This document shows, in pieces, positions 24,908 to 35,158 of a stretch of DNA of 64,000 nucleotides (its first letter is position 1; every line of letters begins with the position of its first letter). The notes under the pieces are model-generated. The model worked only from the letters and a program-made list of their open reading frames with translations, had not been told where the DNA came from and ran no database searches. Position numbers and translations under genes: made by a program. Source of the DNA: DATLGB01 sp964242305 (GTDB lineage Bacteria; Actinomycetota; Thermoleophilia; Solirubrobacterales; Solirubrobacteraceae); contig CAXTBB010000016.1 in the NCBI GenBank assembly GCA_964242305.1, positions 1-64,000 of the forward strand. Reading direction: 5' to 3'.

Positions 24908-25054
24908 GCCTTCGGGTATAGCTGACGGTGCGCGTCACCTTGAGACGCTTCGCTTGTCGAGATCGCCGCGTCCGGCGCGACGAAGGATCCGGACTGCTGG
25001 GCGAGGCGTTGCGCCTGAAAGGGGCGCACCGTCCGCCCGCGAAGGGGTCAGGTG

Positions 25055-25906
25055 ATGCGCCGCGTTGCGTCTCTAGCCGTCCTCCTCGTCCTGCTCGCCC
25101 CGGCGGTGGCGTCCGCGCGCGCGTCCGGCGTGGTCGCGGCGCTGCAGGTGGCGCTGCGGGCGACGGGTGACTACGGCGGGAGCGTCGACGGCGTCCGCGG
25201 CCCAGGCACGGCCGGCGCGGTCCGGCGCTTCCAGGCCCGGCACCACCTGACAGTGGACGGCGTCGCCGGACCGGCGACGCGGCGGCGGCTCGGCGCGCGC
25301 GGGCGGCCCGCCTGGGGGCGGCGCACGATGACCCTGGGCGACCGCGGCTGGGACGTCGCCCGGCTGCAGTTCGAACTCGCCCGCCACGGCTTCCCCAACG
25401 GGCCGGTCGACGGTGGGTTCGGCCCGCACGCCGACAACGCACTCAAGCGCTTCCAGGCCTTCGCGGGGCTCGGCGCCGACGGCGTCGCCGGGCCGGCCAC
25501 GCGACGGGCGCTGGCCAAGCCGCCGCCGCAGTCCCCGCTGAAGTTCTACCGGCCGCTGAGCGTCGCCGTCGGCGACCGCTTCGGGCCCCGCGGCAACATG
25601 TTCCACCCGGGCCTGGACTTCCCCGCTCCCGCCGGCACCCCGGTCGGCGCCGCCGGTCGCGGCTGCGTGAGCTTCGTCGGCTACGACCCGGGCGGCTACG
25701 GCAACCTCGTCATCATCACCCACCGCCTCGGGGTGGTGACCATGTACGCGCACCTGTCGTCGTTCTCGGTCAGCAAGGGCCAGTGCGTGACCGGCCACGA
25801 CCGCATCGGCCGGGTCGGGTCCACCGGCTTGTCCACGGGACCGCACCTGCACTTCGAGATTCGTCTACGCGGGGCCGCAGTCGACCCGCTGCCGGCCTTC
25901 CTCTAG
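25055..25906 (+). CDS. Secreted M23 endopeptidase with two peptidoglycan-binding domains
   Basis: A 283-residue secreted protein (ATG 25055, or GTG 25052) with a signal peptide ending near VASARA. Two PG_binding_1 domains follow (about 26-85 and 93-155), each with a DGVxGPxT motif. The C-terminus is a LytM/M23 zinc peptidase with the metal-binding HPGLDFPAPAGTP and HLHFEI motifs (about 189 and 270). It should cut peptide bridges in peptidoglycan. The ribosome site AGGGG lies 8 bases before the ATG. The subtilase gene follows 12 bp downstream. Confidence 0.92.
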   Translation: MRRVASLAVLLVLLAPAVASARASGVVAALQVALRATGDYGGSVDGVRGPGTAGAVRRFQARHHLTVDGVAGPATRRRLGARGRPAWGRRTMTLGDRGWDVARLQFELARHGFPNGPVDGGFGPHADNALKRFQAFAGLGADGVAGPATRRALAKPPPQSPLKFYRPLSVAVGDRFGPRGNMFHPGLDFPAPAGTPVGAAGRGCVSFVGYDPGGYGNLVIITHRLGVVTMYAHLSSFSVSKGQCVTGHDRIGRVGSTGLSTGPHLHFEIRLRGAAVDPLPAFL

Positions 25907-25918
25907 TAGAAAGCGCCC

Positions 25919-28490
25919 ATGCGACGCTTCGCAGCGCTCCTCGCGCTGACCCTCGCGCTGCCCGCGACCGCCGTCGCCGGCCCGCCGCGCACGCTGTCGG
26001 ACGCGCTGCAGCGGGTCGCCGCGCCGGCGCCCGCCGCCCCGGGCGCGGCCACGGCGTCCGACGACCTGCTGCGCACCCGTGAGGGGTACGTCACCGACAT
26101 CCGTACCCGGGGGACGGGGGCGGCGCTCGTGCGTCGCCTGCGCGCCGCCGGCGCCCGCGTCCAGCTCGTCAGCCACCGCTACGGCATGGTCACGGCCGCC
26201 GTGGCGCCCGCGGATCTCGACGCCGTCGCGGCCATCGACGGCGTGGAGGCCGTCAACGCGGTGCGGCGGCCGGAGGTCGGGCGCGTCGGCGCCGGGGACG
26301 CCAGGGGCCGGCGGCGAGCCGCGTGCCCGTCGGGGATCGTGTCCGAGGGCGACACGCAGCTGAAGGCCGCCCTCGCGCGCACCACGTACGGCGTCGACGG
26401 CGGCGGCGTCAAGATCGGGATCCTGTCGGACTCGTTCGACACGAAGAAGGGGACGGCGTCCCCGCCCCCGACGACGGCGGCCGACGACATCGCGTCGGGC
26501 GACCTGCCCGGGCCGGGGAACCCGTGCGGCTTCACGACGCCGGTGAACGTCGTCGCCGACTACACACCGCCCGCGGGGCAGAACACCGGCGACGAGGGCC
26601 GCGCCATGGCCCAGATCGTGCACGACATCGCGCCCGGCGCGCAGCTCCTCTACGCGACCGCGTTCGTCAGCGAGACCCAGTACGCGGCCAACATCGTCGC
26701 CCTCAAGAACGCGGGCGCGGACATCATCGTCGACGACGTCATCAACAGCGCCGAGCCGATGTACCAGGACGGGCCCGTCGCCAACGCCGTGCGCCAGGTC
26801 ACCGACGCCGGCGTCGCCTACTTCTCGATGGCCTTCAACACAGCGGGTGGGCGGGGCCGACGTCGGGTCCTGGGAGGCGCCGGCGTACCGCTCGACCACG
26901 TGTCCGGCCGCCGTGTCCGCCGACACCCACTTCCCGGCCGGGAGCACCTGCATGGACTTCGACCCCAGCACGCCGGCGGTGGATCCGACCTTCGACATCG
27001 ACGTCGCCACGAGCGGGACCACGTGCTGCCGCCTCAACGCGGTGCTGCAGTGGGCGCAGCCGCGCGGCGGCGTCACCGCGGACTACGACCTGTGGATCCT
27101 CTACCACGGCGCGGTGGTCACCGACGTCTACAGCCTCGAGAACAACGTCACCTCGCAGCTGCCCTTCGAGTCCGCAGGCATCCAGGGCGGCAGCGCCCAG
27201 CTCGACCGCCAGATCGTCATCAGCCGCCGTCCCGGCGGTGGCGACAGCCGGCTGAAGTTCGAGATCTTCAACAACGGCTATCCGATCACGAGCTTCGAGT
27301 ACCCGACCGGCGGCGGCGTCGACACGGTCGGGCCGACCATCTTCGGGCACAACGGCACGGCGTCGGCGCAGACCGTCGGCGCCATCAGCGTCCAGTCGTC
27401 CACCGCGCCGGAGGACTTCTCGGGGCGCGGTCCGGTCACCCATCTGTTCGGGCCGGTCGCCGGCACCGCCCCGGCCGCCGCGCTGGCCACCCCGGAGGTC
27501 CTGAGCAAGCCGGACGTGACCGCCTCCGACCGCGGCGCGAACTCGTTCTTCGGCTCAGTGGACGGCAGCGTCCACCGCTTCAGCGGGACCTCCGCGGCAG
27601 CGCCTCACGCGGCCGCGGTGGCGGCCCTGCAGCTGCAGGAGGACCCCGCCCTGACCGCCGAGCAGCTGAAGGCGAACCAGCGGCAGTCGGCCACGCCGAT
27701 CGGCGCGTTCGGCCCCCTGGCGATCGGGTCGGGCCTCGTCACCGCACCCGGGGCGATCGCCGCCGACCCGCTCACGCTCGTAGCCACGGGTCCCGCCGCC
27801 CTCGGGACCAGCCGCCAGCCCACCACGAGCTTCAGCGCCAACCACCGCAGCGCCACCTTCACGTGCGCGATCGACGGCGGGGCCGCGGCGGCGTGCGGGT
27901 CGCCCTTCACCACGGCCCCGCTGCCCGACGGCGCCCACACCGTGGCGGTGACCGCGAAGGACGGCGGTGGCGCGACCACGACGCAGACGGTCTCCTTCGC
28001 CGTCGACGCCACCGGGCCGGACACGCAGATCGGCTCGGGGCCCGCGGCGTCCACGACCCAGACGACCGCGGCCTTCACCTACGCGGGCAGCCCGGCCGGC
28101 GACGCGACGCGCTTCGAGTGCAGCCTCGACGCGGCCGCGTTCACCGCGTGTCCGGCGAGTGGCCAGGGCTATAGCGGCCTCGCCCTCGGCCCCCACAGCT
28201 TCGCGGTTCGAGCCGCGGACGCGCTCGGCAACCTCGACGCCACCCCCGCGACGAGCGCGTGGACGGTGACGAAGCCGCCCGCGCCCCCCGCCAAGACGAA
28301 GCGCTGCGTCGTCCCCAAGCTCAAGGGCAAGACGAGGGCGAAGGCGAAGCGGGCGCTCAAGAAGGCCGGCTGCGCGCTCGGCACGGTCAAGGGACGCAAG
28401 GGCGGCGTCGTCAAAGCGCAGTCGCCGAAGGCCGGCACGAGCACGCCGAAGGGCACGAAGGTGACCCTGAAGCTGAAGCGCAGGCGCTAG
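25919..28490 (+). pseudogene. Secreted subtilase-like (S8/S53) serine peptidase with PASTA tail, one frameshift
   Basis: The N-terminal frame (signal peptide, ILSDSFD Asp motif, DEGRAMAQIVHDIAPGAQL) and the C-terminal frame (from about 26847, SGTSAAAPHAAAVAAL Ser motif) belong to one protein of about 857 residues. They are separated by a +1 shift in the G-rich stretch 26846-26858, most simply one extra base. The position of the usual His (HGT) is EGR, so the triad may be Ser-Glu-Asp as in sedolisins. Downstream come two Ig-like beta repeats and a PASTA domain (about 28300-28490). This is a cell-surface protease, perhaps peptidoglycan-associated through PASTA. A sequencing error is more likely than true decay. 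Confidence 0.8.
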
Positions 28491-28500
28491 ACCGTCGGGG

Positions 28501-29730
28501 GTGAAACGCCCGGTCGTCGCCGGGCTGGTCGCGGCCTTCGTCGGCTTCGCCAGCTCCTTCACCGTCGTGCTCGCCGGCTTGCGCGCCGTGGGAGCGTCGC
28601 GGGCGGAAGCGGCGTCGGGCCTGCTGGCGCTGTGCCTGGCACTGGCGGTCCTGTGCGTCGTCCTCAGCCGGCGCACGCGGATGCCGATCAGCGTGGCCTG
28701 GTCGACCCCCGGCGCCGCGCTGCTCGCCGCTACGGGCCCGGTGGACGGCGGGTTCGCGGCCGCGGTCGGCGCCTTCCTCGTGTGCGGCGTGCTGCTGGCG
28801 CTGGCCGGGACGTGGGGGACGCTCGGACGCCTGATCGGGCGCATCCCGGTGCCGCTGGCCAGCGCGATGCTCGCCGGCGTCGTCTTCCAGCTGTGCCTGG
28901 CGCCGGTCAAGGCGGCGGTCGAGCTGCCCGCGCTGGCCGCGCCGGTGATCGTCACCTGGGTCGTGCTCAGCCGGGTGGCGCGGCTGTGGGCGGTCCCGGC
29001 CGCGCTGGTCGTCTCCGTCGCGGCGGTCCTGATCGACCGGCCGATCCACCTCGAGGGCGACCTGTGGCCGCACCCGGTCTTCGTGGCGCCCGTGTTCACC
29101 GCCGGCGCCCTGGTCAGCATCGCGCTGCCGCTGTTCGTGGTCACGATGGCCTCCCAGAACATCCCCGGCATGGGCGTGCTGGCGAGCTTCGGCTACCGCC
29201 CGCGGCTGCGCCCGCTGCTGGTCGGGACGGGCCTGGGCAGCGTCGCCGGCTCGGTGTTCGGCGGCCACGCGGTCAACCTCGCCGCCATCACCGCGGCGCT
29301 GAACGCGGGGCCGGACGCCCACCCCGATCCCGGCGAGCGCTGGCGCGCGCCCGTCACCTCAGGCGCCGTCTACCTGGTGCTCGGCCTGGCCGCCAGCGTC
29401 GCCACCGCGTTCGTGACCGCCGCGCCGGAGCTGCTCGTGGAGGCGGTGGCCGGCCTCGCGCTGCTGGGGACGCTGGGCGGCGCGCTGTCGAACGCCGTCA
29501 GCGACGAGCGCTACCGCGAGGCGGCGACGGTGACGCTCGTCGTCGGCGCCTCCGGCATCACGGCGCTGGGCATCGGCGCGTCGTTCTGGGGCCTGGTCGC
29601 CGGCCTCGTCCTACAGGCCGTCTCCTCCGCGGCCCGCCCCGCCCGCGAAGCGGCCGGCACCCACGACGCCGACCGGGAGGACCTCGCGGCCGAGGCGGGC
29701 CTCGAGCGCGAGCCCGTCGGCGAGCGCTAG
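28501..29730 (+). CDS. Benzoate/H+ symporter, BenE family
   Basis: A 409-residue membrane protein (GTG 28501) with about 11-12 hydrophobic segments and BenE features: MPISVAWSTPGAALLA, ASQNIPGMGVLASFGYRP and FGGHAVNLAAITAAL, the conserved substrate-path motifs. BenE proteins import benzoate-like aromatic acids with protons. The gene follows the protease gene by 10 bp. Its last 120 bp overlap the convergent enoyl-CoA hydratase gene, and the overlapping part encodes a hydrophilic C-terminal tail. Substrate assignment beyond the family is not possible here. Confidence 0.9.
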   Translation: MKRPVVAGLVAAFVGFASSFTVVLAGLRAVGASRAEAASGLLALCLALAVLCVVLSRRTRMPISVAWSTPGAALLAATGPVDGGFAAAVGAFLVCGVLLALAGTWGTLGRLIGRIPVPLASAMLAGVVFQLCLAPVKAAVELPALAAPVIVTWVVLSRVARLWAVPAALVVSVAAVLIDRPIHLEGDLWPHPVFVAPVFTAGALVSIALPLFVVTMASQNIPGMGVLASFGYRPRLRPLLVGTGLGSVAGSVFGGHAVNLAAITAALNAGPDAHPDPGERWRAPVTSGAVYLVLGLAASVATAFVTAAPELLVEAVAGLALLGTLGGALSNAVSDERYREAATVTLVVGASGITALGIGASFWGLVAGLVLQAVSSAARPAREAAGTHDADREDLAAEAGLEREPVGER

Positions 29731-30357
29731 GCCGAAGCCCTCCAGCGCGGCGCGGCGGTCGGACAGCATCGTCTCCTGCGGGAAGCCGGCCAGCACCTCG
29801 GCCAGCGCGACCGCGCGGTCGACCTCCGTGCCGGGTGGCACCACCTCGTTGACCAGGCCCATCGCCAGCGCCTCCTCGGCGCCGATCATGCGGCCGGTCA
29901 GGATCAGCTCGAGCGCGCGGCCCATGCCCACGATCCGGGGCAGGCGCTGGGTGCCGCCGTCGATCAGGGGGACGCCCCAGCGCCGCTCCGCGCAGCCGAA
30001 CACGGCCGTCTCGGCGGCGATCCGCAGGTCGCACCACAGCGCCAGCTCGAAGCCGCCCGCGACCGCGTAGCCGGCCACGGCCGCGATCGTCGGCTTGGGG
30101 CTGAGCAGCCGGGTGAAACCGAGCGGGCCGCCGCGGGCGTCGGGTTCCAGCGTGGTGATGGCCTTGAGGTCGGCGCCGGCGCAGAACGCCTGCGCATCGC
30201 CGGTGACGACCAGGACGCGGGCGCCGTCGTCCGCGCTGAACTCGTGGAAGCGCTCCAGCAGCGCGGAGGCCGTCGGCCCGTCGACGGCGTTGCGGCGGTC
30301 GGGTCGGTCGAGGCGCAGGACGGCGGCGGCGCCACGGCGTTCGTAGCTGACGGTCAT
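29611..30357 (-). CDS. Enoyl-CoA hydratase/isomerase family protein
   Basis: A 248-residue crotonase-fold protein: AFCAGADLKAI (oxyanion-hole strand and active-site loop, about 58-68), the AGYAVAGGFELALWCDLRIA segment (about 94-113, second oxyanion NH) and GCAERRWGVPLIDGG. The glutamate pair typical of hydratases is only partly kept (AERRWGVPL instead of FxxPEVxxG), so the reaction might be hydration, isomerisation or hydrolysis of an acyl-CoA. The C-terminal 40 codons are antisense to the end of benE. The start region abuts the PHO-box-like repeats of the divergent PHP-glycosyltransferase gene. Confidence 0.88.
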   Translation of the reverse strand: MTVSYERRGAAAVLRLDRPDRRNAVDGPTASALLERFHEFSADDGARVLVVTGDAQAFCAGADLKAITTLEPDARGGPLGFTRLLSPKPTIAAVAGYAVAGGFELALWCDLRIAAETAVFGCAERRWGVPLIDGGTQRLPRIVGMGRALELILTGRMIGAEEALAMGLVNEVVPPGTEVDRAVALAEVLAGFPQETMLSDRRAALEGFGLALADGLALEARLGREVLPVGVVGAGRFAGGAGRGGDGL

Positions 30358-30372
30358 CGTCCGCGGAACCTA

Positions 30373-30394
30373 CTTCACCGAACGGTCACCGAAA
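30373..30394 (+). promoter_or_regulatory. PHO-box-like repeats upstream of PHP-glycosyltransferase gene
   Basis: Two 11-bp direct repeats, CTTCACCGAAC and GGTCACCGAAA, match the GTTCACC core and period of actinobacterial PhoP sites. They end 30 bp before the ATG at 30425. Confidence 0.5.
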
Positions 30395-30424
30395 AGCGCT
30401 CTACGCAGGGGAGAGTGTGTGGTG

Positions 30425-32635
30425 ATGAACGAGAATGAGACAACGACGACCACCCGGGTCGATCTGCACTGCCACTCCACCGCCAGCGCGGTGGCCAAGC
30501 TCGGCGTCTCCCGCGCCCTCGGCCTGCCCGAGTGCGCCACGCCGCCCGAAGAGGTCTACGAACTGGCCAAGCGCCGGGGGATGGACTTCGTCACGCTCAC
30601 CGACCACGACGTCATCGACGGCGCCGTGGAGCTGGCCGAGCGCTACGACGACGCCTTCGTCAGCGAGGAGCTGACCGCCCGCTTCCCGCGCTCGGACCAC
30701 GCCGTGCACGTCCTCTGCTGGGGGATCACCCCGGCCGACCACGACGAGCTGCAGCGCCTCGCCGGTGACGTCGAGGACGTCGCCGCCTACCTGGCCGAGC
30801 ACGAGATCGCCAGCGCGCTGGCGCACCCGTTCTTCGACGTCGGCGCGCCGCTGCTGCCCGCGCACCGCCGTCGCCTGGCCCAGCTGTTCGGCGCCTGGGA
30901 GGTCCGCAACGGCGCCCGGGCGCCCGAGCTCAACGCGCCCGCCGCCATATACATCGACACCCACGGCGGCACCGGCACGGGCGGCAGCGACGACCACGCC
31001 GGCGTCGACATCGGCTGCACCTACACCGAGGCGCCGGCGGCCGCGAACTGGCGCGGCTTCCTGGCCCACCTGCGTGCCGGCCGCGTCGAGGCCGCCGGCG
31101 ACGAGGGCTCGGCGGCCAAGTGGGCGCACGCCGCCCTGGCCATCGCCGTGCGCACGCTCGGGCGCGACACCACCGCGACGCCGGACATCACCGCCGTCCT
31201 GCAGATGGCCCAGTCGATCACGCAGACGGGGGACGTCCTCGGCACCTCCATCGCGCCCGACGACGCGCGGGCGCTGGTCGGCGCCTGGCTGGACGCCGTC
31301 GGGATCGAGGAGGACCCCGTGGCGCTGCTGCAGCGCGAGGGCCACGCCGACCTCGCCCGCCGGGCCCGTCGCGTGCACGAGCGCGCCCTGCGCCGCGCCG
31401 CCCAGGCGCCGGTCGACGGCACGCTGCCGGTGCGCGTCTTCGAGGCCTGCCTGCCCGCCGTCCCCTACGTCCCCGCCGCGGCGTTCCAGGGCCGCGAGAT
31501 CGGGCGCCTGGCGCCGCGCCGCACGCCGCGCCGTCCGCGGGTCGCGATCGTCGCCGACGGCATCGGGGCCACCCACGGCGTCGCCCGCACGCTCGAACGC
31601 ATCCGCGACCGGGGCGTCCCCGGCTACGACGTCGAGCTGATCGGAACCGACGCGGACGTCGACCGCCGGCTGGCCGCGGTCGCCGAGGTCGACCTCGGCG
31701 GGGTCTCCGTCGGCGTGCCCTGCCTGACCGCGGTCGTCGAAGCGCTCGCCGACGGCCGCTACGACCTCGTCCACGTGACCGCCCCCGGCCCGGCCGGGAT
31801 CGCCGCTGCCGTCGTCACCCAGGTCGGCGGCCTGCCGCTGGTCGGCTCCTACCACACGGAGCTGGCCGCCTACGCGGGCCTGCGGACGGGGGACCGCGGG
31901 GCCGCGATCGCGATGACGGCGATCCTGTCGGCCTTCTACGGCCGCTGCCAGCGGGTGCTGTCGCCCTCGACTTCGGCCGACGCGGCGCTGGCCGGTCTCG
32001 GCATCCCGGCCGCCCGCGTGCGGCGCTGGGACCGCGGGGTGGACACGGTCGCCTTCGGCCCCCACCACCGCCAGGCCGACCACGGCGCCGAGCGCGTCGA
32101 CGTCCTCTACGCGGGCCGGCTGGCCGCCGAGAAGGGCGTCGACCTGCTGGCGGACGCGTTCCTGCGCGCCCGCGAGGCCGACCCGCGCCTGCGCCTCGTC
32201 CTGGCCGGCGGCGGCCCGGAGGAGCCCGCCCTGCGCGCCCGGCTCGGCGCGTCCGCGACGTTCCTCGGCTGGCTGGAGGAGGAGGACCTCGCCCGCGCCT
32301 ACGCCTCCGCCGACCTGTTCTGCTTCTGCTCGCAGACCGACACGTTCGGCCAGGTGATCCTGGAGGCGCAGGCGTCCGGGCTCGCGGTCGTCGCGGTCGA
32401 CGCCGGCGGCCCCGCCGAGTTGGTCCAGGACGGCCGCTCCGGCGTCCGCTGCCCGGCCGACGCGGACGTGATCGCCAGGACCCTGGTCAGCCTGGCCCGC
32501 TCCCGCCGTGCCCGCCGGCGCCTGGCCGAGGGCGGCCACGCGGCGGTGCGCACGCGCACGTGGGAGCGCTCACTGGCCCGCCTCGCCGAGGGCTGGGACG
32601 GGGTCCTGGCCGAGACGGCGCGCCGGGCCGCATAG
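30425..32635 (+). CDS. PHP phosphoesterase - GT4 glycosyltransferase fusion
   Basis: A protein of about 736 residues. The N-terminal half is a PHP metal-dependent phosphoesterase (DLHCHSTASA near residue 14, FVTLTDHDVIDGA, ALAHPFFD, GGSDDHAG), with the usual metal ligands present. From about residue 370 it is a GT4/GT-B glycosyltransferase resembling the SqdX/MgtA group: SYHTELAAYAG, a WDRGVDTVAFGPH-type linker, VLYAGRLAAEKGVDLL and TDTFGQVILEAQASG (donor-binding D-x7-E variant). Those relatives glycosylate diacylglycerol or phosphatidylinositol. With PHO-box-like repeats upstream, a role in replacing phospholipid by glycolipid during phosphate starvation is suggested (inference). ATG 30425 follows AGGGGA; GTG 30419 is an alternative. 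Confidence 0.88.
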   Translation: MNENETTTTTRVDLHCHSTASAVAKLGVSRALGLPECATPPEEVYELAKRRGMDFVTLTDHDVIDGAVELAERYDDAFVSEELTARFPRSDHAVHVLCWGITPADHDELQRLAGDVEDVAAYLAEHEIASALAHPFFDVGAPLLPAHRRRLAQLFGAWEVRNGARAPELNAPAAIYIDTHGGTGTGGSDDHAGVDIGCTYTEAPAAANWRGFLAHLRAGRVEAAGDEGSAAKWAHAALAIAVRTLGRDTTATPDITAVLQMAQSITQTGDVLGTSIAPDDARALVGAWLDAVGIEEDPVALLQREGHADLARRARRVHERALRRAAQAPVDGTLPVRVFEACLPAVPYVPAAAFQGREIGRLAPRRTPRRPRVAIVADGIGATHGVARTLERIRDRGVPGYDVELIGTDADVDRRLAAVAEVDLGGVSVGVPCLTAVVEALADGRYDLVHVTAPGPAGIAAAVVTQVGGLPLVGSYHTELAAYAGLRTGDRGAAIAMTAILSAFYGRCQRVLSPSTSADAALAGLGIPAARVRRWDRGVDTVAFGPHHRQADHGAERVDVLYAGRLAAEKGVDLLADAFLRAREADPRLRLVLAGGGPEEPALRARLGASATFLGWLEEEDLARAYASADLFCFCSQTDTFGQVILEAQASGLAVVAVDAGGPAELVQDGRSGVRCPADADVIARTLVSLARSRRARRRLAEGGHAAVRTRTWERSLARLAEGWDGVLAETARRAA

Positions 32636-32677
32636 CGGGCGAGCGGATGTCGATAGGCGTTCGCTGGCGCCGGCTGA

Positions 32678-32699
32678 CGGCGGCTTCTACCAGCCGCCG
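32678..32699. terminator. Hairpin between convergent genes
   Basis: A perfect 8-bp stem CGGCGGCT-TCTACC-AGCCGCCG lies between the glycosyltransferase gene and the small membrane-protein gene and covers the latter's stop codon. It has no T-run. It is a possible bidirectional terminator. Confidence 0.4.
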
Positions 32700-32959
32700 C
32701 GGGCGTCGGCGCGGGCGGAGCGCGCCTTGGCCGCGGCCTTGCGCGCGTCCTTGCGCTTCTCCAGCCGCCACAGGATCAGGGAGTTGATCAGGATGATCAG
32801 CGGGAAGCCGGCGATGAGGATGAAGCCGGCGATGGTGATGTCGAGGTCCGTCGTCTCGCCCCACCAGCCCTCCCCGTGATCCTCGGCGAGCGCGAGCGGC
32901 GCGAGCAGGAGCAGCGCGGTGAGGTTCAGCAGCACGAGGGTGACGAGGCGCTTCTTCAT
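32687..32959 (-). CDS. Small membrane protein
   Basis: A 90-residue protein with a cleavable signal peptide (MKKRLVTLVLLNLTALLLLA, cleavage after LALA), a short acidic/Trp exposed segment (EDHGEGWWGET), one transmembrane helix (about 43-64) and a Lys/Arg/Ala-rich cytoplasmic tail. Type I topology is expected. No family is recognised. It is divergent from the ABC-F gene, with 21 bp between the start codons, so the two share a promoter region. Confidence 0.75.
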   Translation of the reverse strand: MKKRLVTLVLLNLTALLLLAPLALAEDHGEGWWGETTDLDITIAGFILIAGFPLIILINSLILWRLEKRKDARKAAAKARSARADARGGW

Positions 32960-32980
32960 CGTCTTCGTAGCCTATCGACC

Positions 32981-34744
<1,764 letters not shown>

Positions 34745-34783
34745 TAACCGCCAGGTGCGCGGGGGACGGCAAGGTCCGGGGCC

Positions 34784-35146
34784 GTGTACGTCGCCGGCGA
34801 CCTCGAGATCCGTCCCGAGGAGCATCTTGTCCTCGCACGCGGCCGCGCGCTGAGCCTGTCGGTCCGCGAGCTCGACGTGCTCGCCGCCCTCGCCGACCGC
34901 GCGGGGCGCATCATCACGCGGGAAGCGCTCTACGAGGCGGCGTGGGGCGGGACGCTGCGCCACGACGACCGCTCGGTGGACGTCTACGTCCACAAGCTGC
35001 GCGCCAAGCTCGCCGAGGCCCTTCCCGACTGGAGCTTCATCCACACCCACTTCGGGTTCGGGTACCGCTTCGCGCCCGAGCCCGTGTTCACAAGCTCTTC
35101 ACAGCACGGCCACAGTCCGGTAACAGGATCTACCCCCTCCTCTTAG
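34784..35146 (+). CDS. Stand-alone OmpR/PhoB-type winged-helix DNA-binding protein
   Basis: A 120-residue protein made almost only of the OmpR/PhoB effector domain: GDLEIRPEEHLVLARG, LSVRELDVLAALAD, the recognition-helix segment DDRSVDVYVHKLRAKL and FIHTHFGFGYRF. There is no receiver domain. It is closely similar to the effector domain of the response regulator at 39990-40775, on the other side of pstSCAB-phoU. The last 15 residues are encoded by the PHO-box repeats of pstS. It probably binds PHO-box-like DNA without phosphorylation and might compete with or modulate the full regulator (inference). The start is GTG. Confidence 0.82.
   Translation: MYVAGDLEIRPEEHLVLARGRALSLSVRELDVLAALADRAGRIITREALYEAAWGGTLRHDDRSVDVYVHKLRAKLAEALPDWSFIHTHFGFGYRFAPEPVFTSSSQHGHSPVTGSTPSS
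35086..35129 (+). promoter_or_regulatory. PHO box of pstS1
   Basis: Four perfectly spaced 11-bp direct repeats: GTTCACAAGCT, CTTCACAGCAC, GGCCACAGTCC, GGTAACAGGAT. This matches the repeat length and GTTCAC core of actinobacterial PhoP-binding sites. It lies 30-73 bp before the pstS ATG, inside the 3' end of the winged-helix gene. Confidence 0.8.
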
Positions 35147-35158
35147 AGGGTGCTCCCC

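Noticed and set aside
25041..25052. AAGGGGTCAGG resembling an arm of the palindrome in ppx
   Set aside because: It is short, has no partner arm, and is well explained as the ribosome binding site of the M23 peptidase gene.
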